Positions 1 to 6,961 are shown, counted from the stretch's first letter. The stretch: 15,879 nt of DNA from Aalborgiella sp031422495 (GCA_031422495.1 JANPLX010000209.1:1-15879), one strand, 5' to 3'. Translations and numbers: made by a program. The notes: generated from the sequence alone by a model not told the origin.

Positions 1-237
1 CACATGCCACGTTTTGCCAGCCGCATCACCCTTGAAATCACCGGCGTGCGGGTTGAGCGATTGCAGGATATTTCACGCGGCGACTGCATGGCCGAAGGTT
101 GCCCGTTTCCAAATATCGCCAAAGAGACAAACCCAAAGCAATGGTACAGCGCCCTATGGCAATCTATCAACGGCGCAGGTACTTGGGACTTGAACCCTTG
201 GGTTTGGGTGATTGAATTTAAGAAAGTGACATTATGA
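1..237 (+). CDS. Phage-type hypothetical protein, C-terminal part (5' end outside the window)
   Basis: The reading frame is open from the first base, and His precedes the first Met, so the gene starts left of the window and only its last 78 residues or so are visible. The visible segment contains MPRFASRITLEITGVRVERL, then LQDIS, and ends with a WYSALWQSINGAG...NPWVWVIEFKKV block. From memory, this arrangement recurs in a family of uncharacterised phage and prophage proteins with an ASCH-like beta fold. Its exact function is unknown; RNA or nucleotide binding would be only a guess from the fold. Its stop overlaps the start of the next gene (ATGA at 234-237), so the two are probably translationally coupled. 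It supports reading the left end of the window as part of an integrated phage-like element. Whether the N-terminal part is intact cannot be judged here. Confidence 0.7.
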   Translation, partial: HMPRFASRITLEITGVRVERLQDISRGDCMAEGCPFPNIAKETNPKQWYSALWQSINGAGTWDLNPWVWVIEFKKVTL

Positions 238-485
238 CTACACTACAACGCGTCTACTACCGCGACGAAGTTCGTAGCTTGCTGGGCGGTATCACCAGCG
301 AAGCACTGCGCAAGTTGATCAACCTGGGCAAGGTGCCCAAGCCCGATGTTGACATCACCAACCGCACACAGGGCTGGAACACGTCAACGCTGTTGGCGCT
401 GGGCTTCAAGCTGCCGGATGCTGACGCTGCGCAGGTCCCTGCGCTTGAAGCCACAGCGCCCAATCCGTCATCATCTGCGACCTGA
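234..485 (+). CDS. Small excisionase/AlpA-like DNA-binding protein
   Basis: This 83-residue protein begins with a segment (residues about 7-57, YYRDEVRSLLGG ... TSEALRKLINLGKVP ... TQGWNTSTLLALG) that resembles the winged-helix MerR/AlpA/Xis fold: a helix-turn-helix, a short LGKVPKP turn, then an Arg/Trp-containing wing and a final helix. The last 25 residues are low in complexity (Ala/Pro/Ser). Such proteins act as excisionases (directionality factors) or as activators of the integrase. The location fits: it starts within the stop of the preceding phage-type gene (ATGA overlap) and runs head-on into the integrase, sharing 80 bp with the integrase 3' end on the opposite strand. The fold assignment is by eye. 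An alternative is a small phage regulator not involved in excision. Confidence 0.6.
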   Translation: MTTLQRVYYRDEVRSLLGGITSEALRKLINLGKVPKPDVDITNRTQGWNTSTLLALGFKLPDADAAQVPALEATAPNPSSSAT

Positions 486-1608
486 TGTCCATGTACTCCG
501 CGCGGTTGTATGCCGCTCTCACCTTGTCATCAGGCGCGTGGCTGAGCTGCCGCTCGATCGCGTCAGGGTTATACCCCGCCTGATTCGCCCACGTCGACCC
601 CACTGATCGCCAACCATGACCCGTCATACGCCCCCCATAGCCCATCCGACCCAGCAGGTACAAAATCGCATTCTCGCTCATAGGCCGGTCGATGGTGCGG
701 TCATTCGGGAAGACGTAATCGCCGCCACGGCTGCGGCTTTTAAGCGTTTGGAGGATGCTTGCCGCCACGCCACTCAGGGGTACCACATGTTCACGCTTGC
801 GTTTCATGCGGCCCACGGGAATCACCCAGAGCTGCTTCTCAAAGTCGACCTCAGCCCACGTCATCTCGCGAAGCTCCGTGGTGCGTACCCACGTCAACGC
901 AAGCAAACGGCAAGCAAGTACCGATTGAATTGGTTTCTCAAACGATAGCCGCGTCAAAAACGCCGGTATCTCGTCCAAGGTCAGGGCCGCATGCCCCTTG
1001 CTGACCGGCGTGCTGAAGGCTTTTTTCGGGTTGATCAAGGCGGCAGGGTTGAGCTTGGCCAAGCCGCGTTCCACCGCCCAATCAAATATCAAACCTGCCC
1101 ACATGCGCACCCGCCGCACGTAAACCAGCAAACCCTTGGCATCCATCACCAGCAGCGCCGCCATCAGGTCGTCGCGCGTGATCACCCCGATGTCTTTGCT
1201 GCCCAGCTGTGCGCCCAGGTGCAGCTCAATGCCGCGCACCGCCAGCGCCCGGTAGCTGCTGGACACATCGCCCCGCCCCGCCCAATACGCCTCACTCGCC
1301 GCCAGCAGCGTCATTTTGCTCTTTGCCGCCACCACACGTGGATCCACCCCGTTGGCCAGCTGCGCCTTGTAGTCGTCCCGCTTGCGCCGCGCCTCCGCCA
1401 ACGTCATCATCGGGTAACTGCCAAACGACACCGTCTGTGGCTTCCCCGCAACACGAAACGCCAACCGCCACGACTTCGCCCCCAGCGGCGACACATACAA
1501 ATGCAACCCACCCCCATCAAACAGCTTGGCAGCCTTAGCCGGTGCAGGTGGATTCAGCACCGGCTTGGCGCGTTTGCAGTCGTGGTCGGTCAGGTTGTTG
1601 GTACTCAT
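406..1608 (-). CDS. Tyrosine-type site-specific integrase (P4-like, DUF4102 N-terminus)
   Basis: This 400-residue tyrosine recombinase catalyses integration and excision of the mobile element by DNA strand exchange. Residues about 1-95 form the N-terminal arm-binding DUF4102 domain (LFDGGGLHLYVSPLGAKSWR), about 100-200 a core-binding domain, and about 205-385 the catalytic domain. The catalytic set is complete: Arg242 (VRTTELREMTW), Lys269 (GRMKRKREH), His331 and Arg334 (GHGWRS), His357 (LSHAP) and Tyr367 (AAYNRAEY). The length matches the P4/GEI-type family, and many of its members use tRNA 3' ends as target. Here the gene reads in the same direction as tRNA-Ser and starts 186 bp beyond its 3' end, the usual layout for an element integrated into that tRNA. 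The ATG is preceded by AGGA at a spacing of 9. The 3' end overlaps the convergent excisionase-like gene. It appears functional. Confidence 0.95.
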   Translation of the reverse strand: MSTNNLTDHDCKRAKPVLNPPAPAKAAKLFDGGGLHLYVSPLGAKSWRLAFRVAGKPQTVSFGSYPMMTLAEARRKRDDYKAQLANGVDPRVVAAKSKMTLLAASEAYWAGRGDVSSSYRALAVRGIELHLGAQLGSKDIGVITRDDLMAALLVMDAKGLLVYVRRVRMWAGLIFDWAVERGLAKLNPAALINPKKAFSTPVSKGHAALTLDEIPAFLTRLSFEKPIQSVLACRLLALTWVRTTELREMTWAEVDFEKQLWVIPVGRMKRKREHVVPLSGVAASILQTLKSRSRGGDYVFPNDRTIDRPMSENAILYLLGRMGYGGRMTGHGWRSVGSTWANQAGYNPDAIERQLSHAPDDKVRAAYNRAEYMDIRSQMMTDWALWLQAQGPAQRQHPAA

Positions 1609-1610
1609 GT

Positions 1611-1690
1611 GTAGGCATCCTAGGCATCAAGGTTTTGCGTGCCTACAAAAATACCTACATGCCCACGTTGCGAAGCGTTTGCGCTTCTTT
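1611..1690. repeat. Cluster of short TAGGCA direct/inverted repeats and a dyad upstream of int
   Basis: Just upstream of the integrase start lie two direct copies of TAGGCATC (1612-1619, 1621-1628), an inverted TGCCTA (1640-1645) and a related TACCTAC (1652-1658). They are followed by a perfect 6-bp dyad, GAAGCG/CGCTTC, with a TTTG loop (1672-1687). Repeats of this kind beside an integrase are commonly arm-type binding sites for Int/Xis or operators controlling int. That role is inferred from position; the repeats themselves are visible. Confidence 0.5.
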
Positions 1691-1744
1691 GTGTTCGTTT
1701 GGATTTATAAGGCTCGCACTATGGGCAAAGCCTTGATTTTGCAA

Positions 1745-1770
1745 CAAAAAAAGCCGCTTTGGGGCGGCTT
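1745..1770 (-). terminator. Rho-independent terminator downstream of tRNA-Ser
   Basis: A perfect 7-bp stem, AAGCCGC (1751-1757) and GCGGCTT (1764-1770), encloses a 6-nt loop. On the minus strand it is followed by a run of seven T residues that begins in the stem (1752 down to 1746). It lies 25 bp beyond the encoded CCA of tRNA-Ser, so it most likely ends that transcript, and possibly read-through from lysC. If the element is integrated in the tRNA gene, this terminator may have arrived with the element. Confidence 0.85.
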
Positions 1771-1794
1771 GGTTTGTATCCTTTGGGGATAGGT

Positions 1795-1887
1795 TGGCGG
1801 AAACGGAGAGATTCGAACTCTCGATGAGGCTCTACACCCCATACTCCCTTAGCAGGGGAGCACCTTCGGCCACTCGGTCACGTTTCC
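1795..1887 (-). tRNA. tRNA-Ser (anticodon GCU)
   Basis: The minus strand gives a 93-nt tRNA with encoded CCA. The acceptor stem is GGAAACG/CGTTTCC with G as discriminator. The anticodon loop contains CTGCTAA, giving anticodon GCU, which reads AGC/AGU serine codons. A long variable arm typical of serine tRNAs follows, then the T-arm GAGAG-TTCGAAT-CTCTC. It lies 78 bp downstream of the lysC stop and has a possible promoter of its own in that gap. The integrase gene begins 186 bp past its 3' end, which makes this tRNA the likely attachment site of the element to the left. Confidence 0.97.
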
Positions 1888-1908
1888 TACTTATCGAAAT
1901 CAGATCGT

Positions 1909-1937
1909 ATTATCTCACGACTTAGGGTTCAATGTCG
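1909..1937 (-). promoter_or_regulatory. Possible promoter of tRNA-Ser
   Basis: On the minus strand a GATAAT -10 box (1909-1914) lies about 22 bp upstream of the tRNA 5' end. An 18-bp spacer separates it from CCGACA, which matches the -35 consensus at 4 of 6 positions. Position and quality are reasonable for a tRNA promoter, but the tRNA could also be transcribed from lysC. Confidence 0.4.
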
Positions 1938-1965
1938 GGTGTTTTTAACCAAAATAGCTGTTGTT

Positions 1966-3234
1966 TTACGCAGCAACTTGGTCTAATCCAAACACTTTAT
2001 GCAACGCACGCACGGCGAGTTCCATGTATTTCTCGTCAATCACCACAGAAGTTTTGATCTCAGAGGTGGAAATCATCTGGATGTTGATGCCTTCATCGGC
2101 CAAGCAACTGAACATTTTGCTGGCAATGCCCACGTGGCTGCGCATGCCGATGCCAACGATGGAGACTTTGCAGATTTTGGCGTCGCCCACGACTTCTTTT
2201 GCGCCCAATTGGCCAATCACTTTGCTGTTCAACAACTCGACGGCTTTGGCAAAGTCGTTGCGGTGCACGGTGAAGCTGAAGTCGGTTTTACCTTCTTTGC
2301 TGACGTTTTGGATGATCATGTCGATTTCAATGTTGGCATCTGCCACAGCACCGACTATTTTGTAGGCAATGCCTGGGGTGTCGGGCACGCCTAGTACAGA
2401 AATTTTGGCTTCATCGCGGTTGAATGCAATACCTGATACGACGGCTTGTTCCATTTTTTCATCTTCCTCAAAAGTAATCAAAGTGCCAGACACGGCTTCT
2501 TCATTAATATCAATATCCCACGGCGTGAAGCTGGACAACACGCGCATCTTCACCTTGTATTTACCGGCAAACTCGACCGAGCGGATTTGTAGCACTTTGG
2601 AGCCCATGGACGCCATTTCCAGCATTTCTTCAAAGCTGACGGTGTGCAAACGGCGCGCTTCGGGCACGACGCGTGGGTCGGTGGTGTAAACGCCGTCAAC
2701 GTCGGTGTAGATCAAGCACTCATCGGCCTTCAGCGCCGCAGCTACAGCCACGGCAGAGGTGTCGGAACCACCACGACCCAGTGTGGTGATGTTGCCCAAA
2801 TCGTCCACACCCTGAAAACCGGTGACGATGACGACGCGACCGGCGTCTAAATCGGCACGGACTTTTTTGTCGTCAATCGACTCGATACGAGCTTTGGTGT
2901 GGGCGCTGTTGGTTTTGATGGCGACTTGCCAGCCTGCGTAGCTGACGGCTTCTAGACCTTCAGCCTGCAATGCAATCGCTAGCAAAGCAGACGACGCCTG
3001 CTCGCCCGTGGCGGCCAGCATATCGAGCTCTCGGTTGTACGCATCACCCGGTTTGGAGGGTGCTAATGCTTTGGCCAAAGCCAGCAAACGGTTGGTTTCG
3101 CCACTCATGGCGCTAGGGACTACGACCATGTGGTGGCCGGCGCGTGCCCATTTGGCAACGCGTTTGGCGACCAATGCAATGCGCTCTGTCGAGCCCATCG
3201 AGGTGCCGCCGTATTTATGAACGATCAAAGCCAT
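1966..3234 (-). CDS. lysC: Aspartate kinase (monofunctional)
   Basis: Aspartokinase phosphorylates aspartate to 4-aspartyl phosphate, the first step toward lysine (and diaminopimelate for peptidoglycan), methionine and threonine. The 422 residues fit the monofunctional class. The kinase domain (about 1-250) has the N-terminal KYGGTSMG motif (residues 7-14), TLGRGGSDTSAVA (151-163) and YTDVDGVYTTDPR (176-188). Two ACT domains follow (about 265-340 and 350-415); in this family they bind lysine and/or threonine for feedback inhibition. The start is set by the canonical MALIVHKYGG opening. No good Shine-Dalgarno sequence is visible before this ATG, which is 22 nt after the tilS stop, so translation may depend on coupling to tilS. 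It is the last protein gene of the minus-strand chain before tRNA-Ser. Confidence 0.96.
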   Translation of the reverse strand: MALIVHKYGGTSMGSTERIALVAKRVAKWARAGHHMVVVPSAMSGETNRLLALAKALAPSKPGDAYNRELDMLAATGEQASSALLAIALQAEGLEAVSYAGWQVAIKTNSAHTKARIESIDDKKVRADLDAGRVVIVTGFQGVDDLGNITTLGRGGSDTSAVAVAAALKADECLIYTDVDGVYTTDPRVVPEARRLHTVSFEEMLEMASMGSKVLQIRSVEFAGKYKVKMRVLSSFTPWDIDINEEAVSGTLITFEEDEKMEQAVVSGIAFNRDEAKISVLGVPDTPGIAYKIVGAVADANIEIDMIIQNVSKEGKTDFSFTVHRNDFAKAVELLNSKVIGQLGAKEVVGDAKICKVSIVGIGMRSHVGIASKMFSCLADEGINIQMISTSEIKTSVVIDEKYMELAVRALHKVFGLDQVAA

Positions 3235-3256
3235 AGGAATTTATGAAAAATAAAAC

Positions 3257-4255
3257 TTAGGGATTGTACCAATGAACGCAGTCGCCCTGCCGCTGCACAA
3301 ACCCCCTACCCACCTTGATGTGGATTTTGTGCCCGCGCGTCGTGCAGACTTTGATTTGATCGATTAACTGGCTTAATTGTGCAGTGCTGGGCGTGGTTTG
3401 GTGTGCTGTTTTAAACCAAAACCGCAGTAGATTAGCCATGCGGGCATCGCTAAGCTGTTGAATTTTCTTGATATTTGGCGGATTTCCCGTTTTTAACAAA
3501 TCTTCTTCAGCGATCTCGTTCAACAGCAACTGTGCCTGCGCTGCATGCGTACTGCTTCGGGCAAAGGTGTCTCTAAACTGGGGGAAAGCGGCATACAAAG
3601 CGGGCAAGAGTTTGGCACGTATGCGGTTGCGGGTGAAGGATTCGTCGGTATTGGTCGGGTCTTCTACGAATGGCACACCGCCCTCCCCAAACTCGGTTTG
3701 CGCTGCCAGCCAACAACGAATCTCCGCTGCCGTTACTTGTAATAACGGCCGATAGTACTGAACGCCATCGCGTTGCCACGCAGCTGGCATGGCGGCCAAA
3801 CCAGGCAAACCTGCGCCACGACTGAGCGCGAGTAGCAAGGTTTCAACTTGGTCGTCTGCATGTTGAGCCAATGCAATGCTCTTACTAATTACTATATTTT
3901 TAATAGTAGAAGAGGTAATAAATACGCCGGCTACATCCGTATTATTATTCGAAAAAGCACTGTATCTGGCATTTCTGGCTACGGCTTCAGGGCTTTCGCC
4001 GTGTTCATGTGTGGCATCTACTTTTTTGACAATCAATGGCACGTTGATGCGTTTGCAAAAGGCTTCGCAATGCGCTGCAAAATCATCAGCCGCCGCCTGC
4101 AAACCGTGGTGAATGTGGATGGCGCTAACTTGGCTTGGCCACTTTTGAGCACAGGCAAGGAGCAACGCTGTTGAATCCGCCCCGCCGCTGTAGCCAATCG
4201 CCAAGGGCAAACTTGGCGTGAATAACGCGATGGCGTCAGGGAGTGACTGGGTCAA
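3257..4255 (-). CDS. tilS: tRNA(Ile)-lysidine synthetase with an inserted 17-codon repeat segment
   Basis: TilS uses ATP and lysine to convert C34 of the CAU-anticodon tRNA-Ile to lysidine, so that it reads AUA; it is essential in most bacteria. The PP-loop SGGADS sits at residues 23-28. IHIHHGLQ (47-53) and AQHADDQVETLLLALSRGAG (130-149) are the conserved active-site blocks, and EDPTNTD plus TRNRIR follow. At 332 residues it lacks the C-terminal domain of the E. coli enzyme (about 430 residues). The start is TTG at 4253-4255, overlapping the stop of the upstream gene (TTGA), and is supported by the family-typical distance to the P-loop. Oddity: between ARYSAF and AQHADDQ there are 28 residues where E. 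coli TilS has about 12 (from memory). Residues 106-122 are encoded by a dispersed 51-bp repeat also found elsewhere in this window. The frame is kept and the motifs are intact, so the enzyme is probably active. Confidence 0.94.
   Translation of the reverse strand: MTQSLPDAIALFTPSLPLAIGYSGGADSTALLLACAQKWPSQVSAIHIHHGLQAAADDFAAHCEAFCKRINVPLIVKKVDATHEHGESPEAVARNARYSAFSNNNTDVAGVFITSSTIKNIVISKSIALAQHADDQVETLLLALSRGAGLPGLAAMPAAWQRDGVQYYRPLLQVTAAEIRCWLAAQTEFGEGGVPFVEDPTNTDESFTRNRIRAKLLPALYAAFPQFRDTFARSSTHAAQAQLLLNEIAEEDLLKTGNPPNIKKIQQLSDARMANLLRFWFKTAHQTTPSTAQLSQLIDQIKVCTTRGHKIHIKVGRGFVQRQGDCVHWYNP
3891..3941 (+). repeat. Dispersed 51-bp repeat, copy A (inside tilS)
   Basis: This copy aligns without gaps to three others in the window, with 39 of 51 positions identical to copy B. 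Blocks shared with B are ACTATATT, AATAG and AATAAATACGCCGGCTA. It lies inside tilS, read on the opposite strand, where it encodes TDVAGVFITSSTIKNIV and keeps the reading frame. Confidence 0.85.
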
Positions 4256-5118
4256 AGCAACTCGGTTGATTCTTTGAAAAACACGATATTTTGCCGCCAG
4301 AGCAAGCTGACAGGCCAGTTTTTGGCTAGCAAGCTGTTGAACAAGGGCTGGACTTCTTTCACCGTTCTGGCCGCCAGCAATTTGGGGCGAATATTGATGA
4401 CGTGGCGAATGTAAGCCAAATTGCGAGCTTCGTTGCGCGTCGGCGCGTTGTCTTCAGAGGCCAAAATCACTGGGACTGCTGGAAACATAGCGAGCAAGGT
4501 ATTTTGAAACACGGTTTTGGTGCCGGTTTCGCAACCGAGAAAAACAACTGTGTTTACCTTGGCGAATAACGCGCGGCTCTCATCCATCATTTCGATGAAT
4601 TCTTTCACCTTGGCATCGGTCAATTCGCCACGGTAAAAGCCTTGCTCATGGTGACCAGAGATGACCACCATGTTGAAAGGGACAGATTTGGTGTCTTCTA
4701 GCAGCGCCAACAGCTCGGCTTTCAAATCGTCAGCATTGTAGTAACCCGTGGTTTTTTCGCGCTCTTTTTCTAAAGCGAAAATTTGATCGTAATAAGCATC
4801 ACAATTTTTGTCTTTTTTGGCTGCCGTCTTAACAATCATATTAGCGGCAACAGCGCAATCGCCCACCTTCACGGTTAATCTTTCAATCGCTTCATTAACC
4901 TTCACCACATGCAAGCGCTGCTTTTGAGTGATGCGTTTATAAGACGGAACGACGACCACTTCATTGGCAACGCCTTGGTGGCTTTGCTTGAAGACGGCAA
5001 TTTCGCTGTCGGCGTTGTTGAAGTCGATAAACAAAGTGCGGGCGGACGCTGGCGAGCTTAGTAGAGCAAGACTTGCCGCACAAGAATAGGCAAGAAGCGT
5101 GAAAAATCTTTTTAACAT
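4252..5118 (-). CDS. Secreted clan CD cysteine peptidase-like protein (CHAT/caspase/gingipain-like)
   Basis: This 288-residue protein is not a recognised named gene. It has a signal peptide (Lys/Arg start, hydrophobic stretch about 6-22, probable cleavage after ASA at 27), so it is exported to the periplasm or beyond. A hydrophobic strand ending in ISGHHEQG (His156/157) is followed about 40 residues later by VVFLGCETGT (Cys196). This is the His...Cys dyad pattern of clan CD peptidases, and the CETG block is typical of CHAT domains. A charged helical region (about 105-140) precedes the dyad. No TPR or other fused domain is visible. It lies between accA (55-nt gap) and tilS (TTGA overlap with the tilS start), so it is probably co-transcribed with housekeeping genes. 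Peptidase activity is inferred from the dyad; a non-catalytic relative is possible. No clear Shine-Dalgarno precedes the ATG. Confidence 0.72.
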   Translation of the reverse strand: MLKRFFTLLAYSCAASLALLSSPASARTLFIDFNNADSEIAVFKQSHQGVANEVVVVPSYKRITQKQRLHVVKVNEAIERLTVKVGDCAVAANMIVKTAAKKDKNCDAYYDQIFALEKEREKTTGYYNADDLKAELLALLEDTKSVPFNMVVISGHHEQGFYRGELTDAKVKEFIEMMDESRALFAKVNTVVFLGCETGTKTVFQNTLLAMFPAVPVILASEDNAPTRNEARNLAYIRHVINIRPKLLAARTVKEVQPLFNSLLAKNWPVSLLWRQNIVFFKESTELL

Positions 5119-5173
5119 GACAATATGATAAACAATGACGCAGAAAGTTGCTGATTTTGACGCTTATTTGCTT

Positions 5174-6181
5174 TCACTTTTGCACTGATTTGCCTATTTT
5201 TTCAGCTTTCGCATCCGCTTTGATATCTGAAAACTTGCCGTAACTTTGCAAACGGTCATAACGGCGGTCTAGCAACTCTTTCACCTTCAAATCACTCACT
5301 TGGCGATACGCGTCGACCAAGGCGCGTTTTAAAAATGCTGTCATTTGCTTGTGGTCGCGGTGCGCACCACCCACGGGTTCGTTGACGATTTTGTCAACGA
5401 TGCCAAGTGCTTTGAGTCGGTGCGCGGTGATGCCCAGCGCATCGGCTGCGTCTTGCGCTTTGTCAGACGTTTTCCACAAAATGGAAGCGCAACCTTCGGG
5501 ACTGATGACGGAATAAATTGCGTATTGCAACATCACCAATTGGTCGCATACTGAAATCGCCAGCGCGCCGCCAGATCCACCTTCGCCAATGATGGTGGTG
5601 ATGATGGGCACTTCTAGTTGCGCCATTTCAAAAATATTGCGTCCAATGGCTTCGGACTGGCTGCGCTCTTCCGCATCAATACCTGGGTACGCACCGGGTG
5701 TGTCGACAAAGGTGAAAACCGGTAATTTGAACTTTTCAGCCGTTTTCATCAAACGCAGCGCTTTGCGGTAGCCTTCGGGCTTGCTCATACCAAAATTTCT
5801 TAATGCACGCTCTTTGGTGTCACGGCCTTTTTGTTGGCCAAGAACCATGCACGCTTTGCCGTTGAAACGCGCCAAGCCACCCACAATGCTCAAATCGTCC
5901 GAAAAATGCCGGTCACCGTGCATTTCCACGAAATCGGTGAAGATGTCGTTGATGTAGTCCATCGTATACGGCCGCTCGGGATGGCGCGAGATTTTGGTGA
6001 TTTGCCACGGCGTTAAGTCACTGTAAATATCTTTGGTGAGCTGCAGGCTTTTCTTGGCCAATTGGTCGATTTCACTGGAGATATCGACCGCTGACTCGGT
6101 TTGCACATAGCGCAGCTCTTCAATTTTGGCGTCAAGCTCTGCTATCGGCGACTCAAAATCGAGAAATGTTTTTTTAGCCAA
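5174..6181 (-). CDS. accA: Acetyl-CoA carboxylase carboxyltransferase subunit alpha
   Basis: AccA, with AccD, forms the carboxyltransferase of acetyl-CoA carboxylase and makes malonyl-CoA for fatty acid synthesis in the cytoplasm. The 335-residue protein shows the canonical N-terminal AKKTFLDFESPIAELDAKI, the MHGDRHFSDD segment, the GMSKPEGYRKALRLM helix, TPGAYPGIDAEERSQ and IGEGGSGGALAI, which form the oxyanion and CoA site of this family, then YSVISPEGCASILWK. The open frame extends further upstream to 6304, but I place the start at TTG 6179-6181. This codon begins the family-conserved N-terminus and follows a strong GAGGA seven bases upstream; the extra upstream residues are unlike AccA and would overlap the glycosylase gene. 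It starts 25 bp after the glycosylase stop and is followed by the clan CD peptidase-like gene. Confidence 0.96.
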   Translation of the reverse strand: MAKKTFLDFESPIAELDAKIEELRYVQTESAVDISSEIDQLAKKSLQLTKDIYSDLTPWQITKISRHPERPYTMDYINDIFTDFVEMHGDRHFSDDLSIVGGLARFNGKACMVLGQQKGRDTKERALRNFGMSKPEGYRKALRLMKTAEKFKLPVFTFVDTPGAYPGIDAEERSQSEAIGRNIFEMAQLEVPIITTIIGEGGSGGALAISVCDQLVMLQYAIYSVISPEGCASILWKTSDKAQDAADALGITAHRLKALGIVDKIVNEPVGGAHRDHKQMTAFLKRALVDAYRQVSDLKVKELLDRRYDRLQSYGKFSDIKADAKAEKIGKSVQK

Positions 6182-6206
6182 TGTTTTTTCCTCTTTTTTA
6201 TTTATT

Positions 6207-6839
6207 CTAATATGCCACAGGCAAGGGGTCCAAGGAACGCCAAATATACCAAGTCGCCACGCTACGGTATGGGTCCCAGGCAGCTGCCACTTCGCGGATG
6301 TCACTGCGGCTCACCGCTTCGCCTGAAAAATAACCTTTGCTGATGCCGTTGATCAACCCAATGTCGTCCAACGGTAGTACGTTGGGCCGCAGCAAGTAAA
6401 ACATCAAAAACATCTCCGCCGTCCAGCGGCCAATACCGCGAATAGAGACCAGCTCAGCGATGATGGCTTCGTCGTCCATGGTCTTCATGGTGTCGCTGCT
6501 GATCGCGCCAGAGTCAAAATGAATCGCTAAATCGACCAAATATTCGATTTTGCGAGCGCTTAAACCGGCTGACCGCATGTCGTCAATCTTCAACTTCAGC
6601 ACCTGCGACGGCGCCATTTTTTTGGGTAACAACACAAACCGGTCCCACACAGACTGCGCGGCTTTGACGGAAATTTGTTGCCCCACAATGCTGCGTGCCA
6701 GCGTCGTGAAAGCGTCGCCTCGTGAGCTCATAGAAGCGCCAGGAAACTGCACGATCAGGCGTTTCATGACGCGGTCTTTTTTGCTCAGATGTTTACAGGC
6801 GTCGTGCCAATAGTCAGGAACTAACTCAGTCGGTTGCAT
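6207..6839 (-). CDS. alkA: DNA-3-methyladenine glycosylase II (AlkA-type, HhH-GPD)
   Basis: This enzyme removes alkylated bases such as 3-methyladenine from DNA in base excision repair. The 210 residues match the short AlkA/MAG class without the extra N-terminal domain of E. coli AlkA. Visible features are LARSIVGQQISVKAA (about 47-61), the helix-hairpin-helix LVSIRGIGRWTAEMFLMF (about 130-147) and the catalytic-aspartate block LPLDDIGL, where the second Asp (159) corresponds to the E. coli catalytic Asp238. No iron-sulphur cluster cysteines are present, as expected for this class. It lies between cysS (122-bp gap holding repeat copy B) and accA (25-bp gap); in my recollection a glycosylase next to accA is common in Comamonadaceae. 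The symbol alkA is by family resemblance only. Confidence 0.9.
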   Translation of the reverse strand: MQPTELVPDYWHDACKHLSKKDRVMKRLIVQFPGASMSSRGDAFTTLARSIVGQQISVKAAQSVWDRFVLLPKKMAPSQVLKLKIDDMRSAGLSARKIEYLVDLAIHFDSGAISSDTMKTMDDEAIIAELVSIRGIGRWTAEMFLMFYLLRPNVLPLDDIGLINGISKGYFSGEAVSRSDIREVAAAWDPYRSVATWYIWRSLDPLPVAY

Positions 6840-6879
6840 ACTCGAATACCGCCTTAAGAAGCTGAATTAATTTAAATTT

Positions 6880-6930
6880 ACTATATTATTAATAGCTATA
6901 TAGACAATAAATACGCCGGCTATAGCCATT
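6880..6930 (+). repeat. Dispersed 51-bp repeat, copy B (intergenic, between alkA and cysS)
   Basis: This copy fills much of the 122-bp gap between the cysS stop and the alkA start. It shares 39 of 51 positions with copy A, 39 with D and 36 with C, all ungapped. It contains the inverted arms GCTAT (6895-6899) and ATAGC (6922-6926), and GGCTATAGCC at its right end is a perfect palindrome. The minus strand is open in the same frame used by tilS in copy A. Confidence 0.85.
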
Positions 6931-6961
6931 TTTGTTTTATTTTTAGAGGTATACGACATAT

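Noticed and set aside
991..1614. Long plus-strand open frame (207 codons) antisense to the integrase
   Set aside because: It is His/Arg/Pro/Gln-rich, matches no family I know, and is explained as a shadow of the G+C-rich integrase gene, which has all catalytic residues.
1940..1972. AAAATAGCTGTTGTTTTACG after lysC, resembling the ATAGCTG part of repeat copy C
   Set aside because: The match ends after about nine bases and the rest of the element is missing.
3848..4174. Plus-strand open frame antisense to tilS
   Set aside because: It shows no domain or ribosome binding site and is opposite a clear TilS coding sequence.
6182..6304. Upstream extension of the accA reading frame by 41 residues
   Set aside because: The extra sequence is unlike AccA, overlaps the alkA coding region, and a strong ribosome binding site precedes the TTG that begins the conserved N-terminus.
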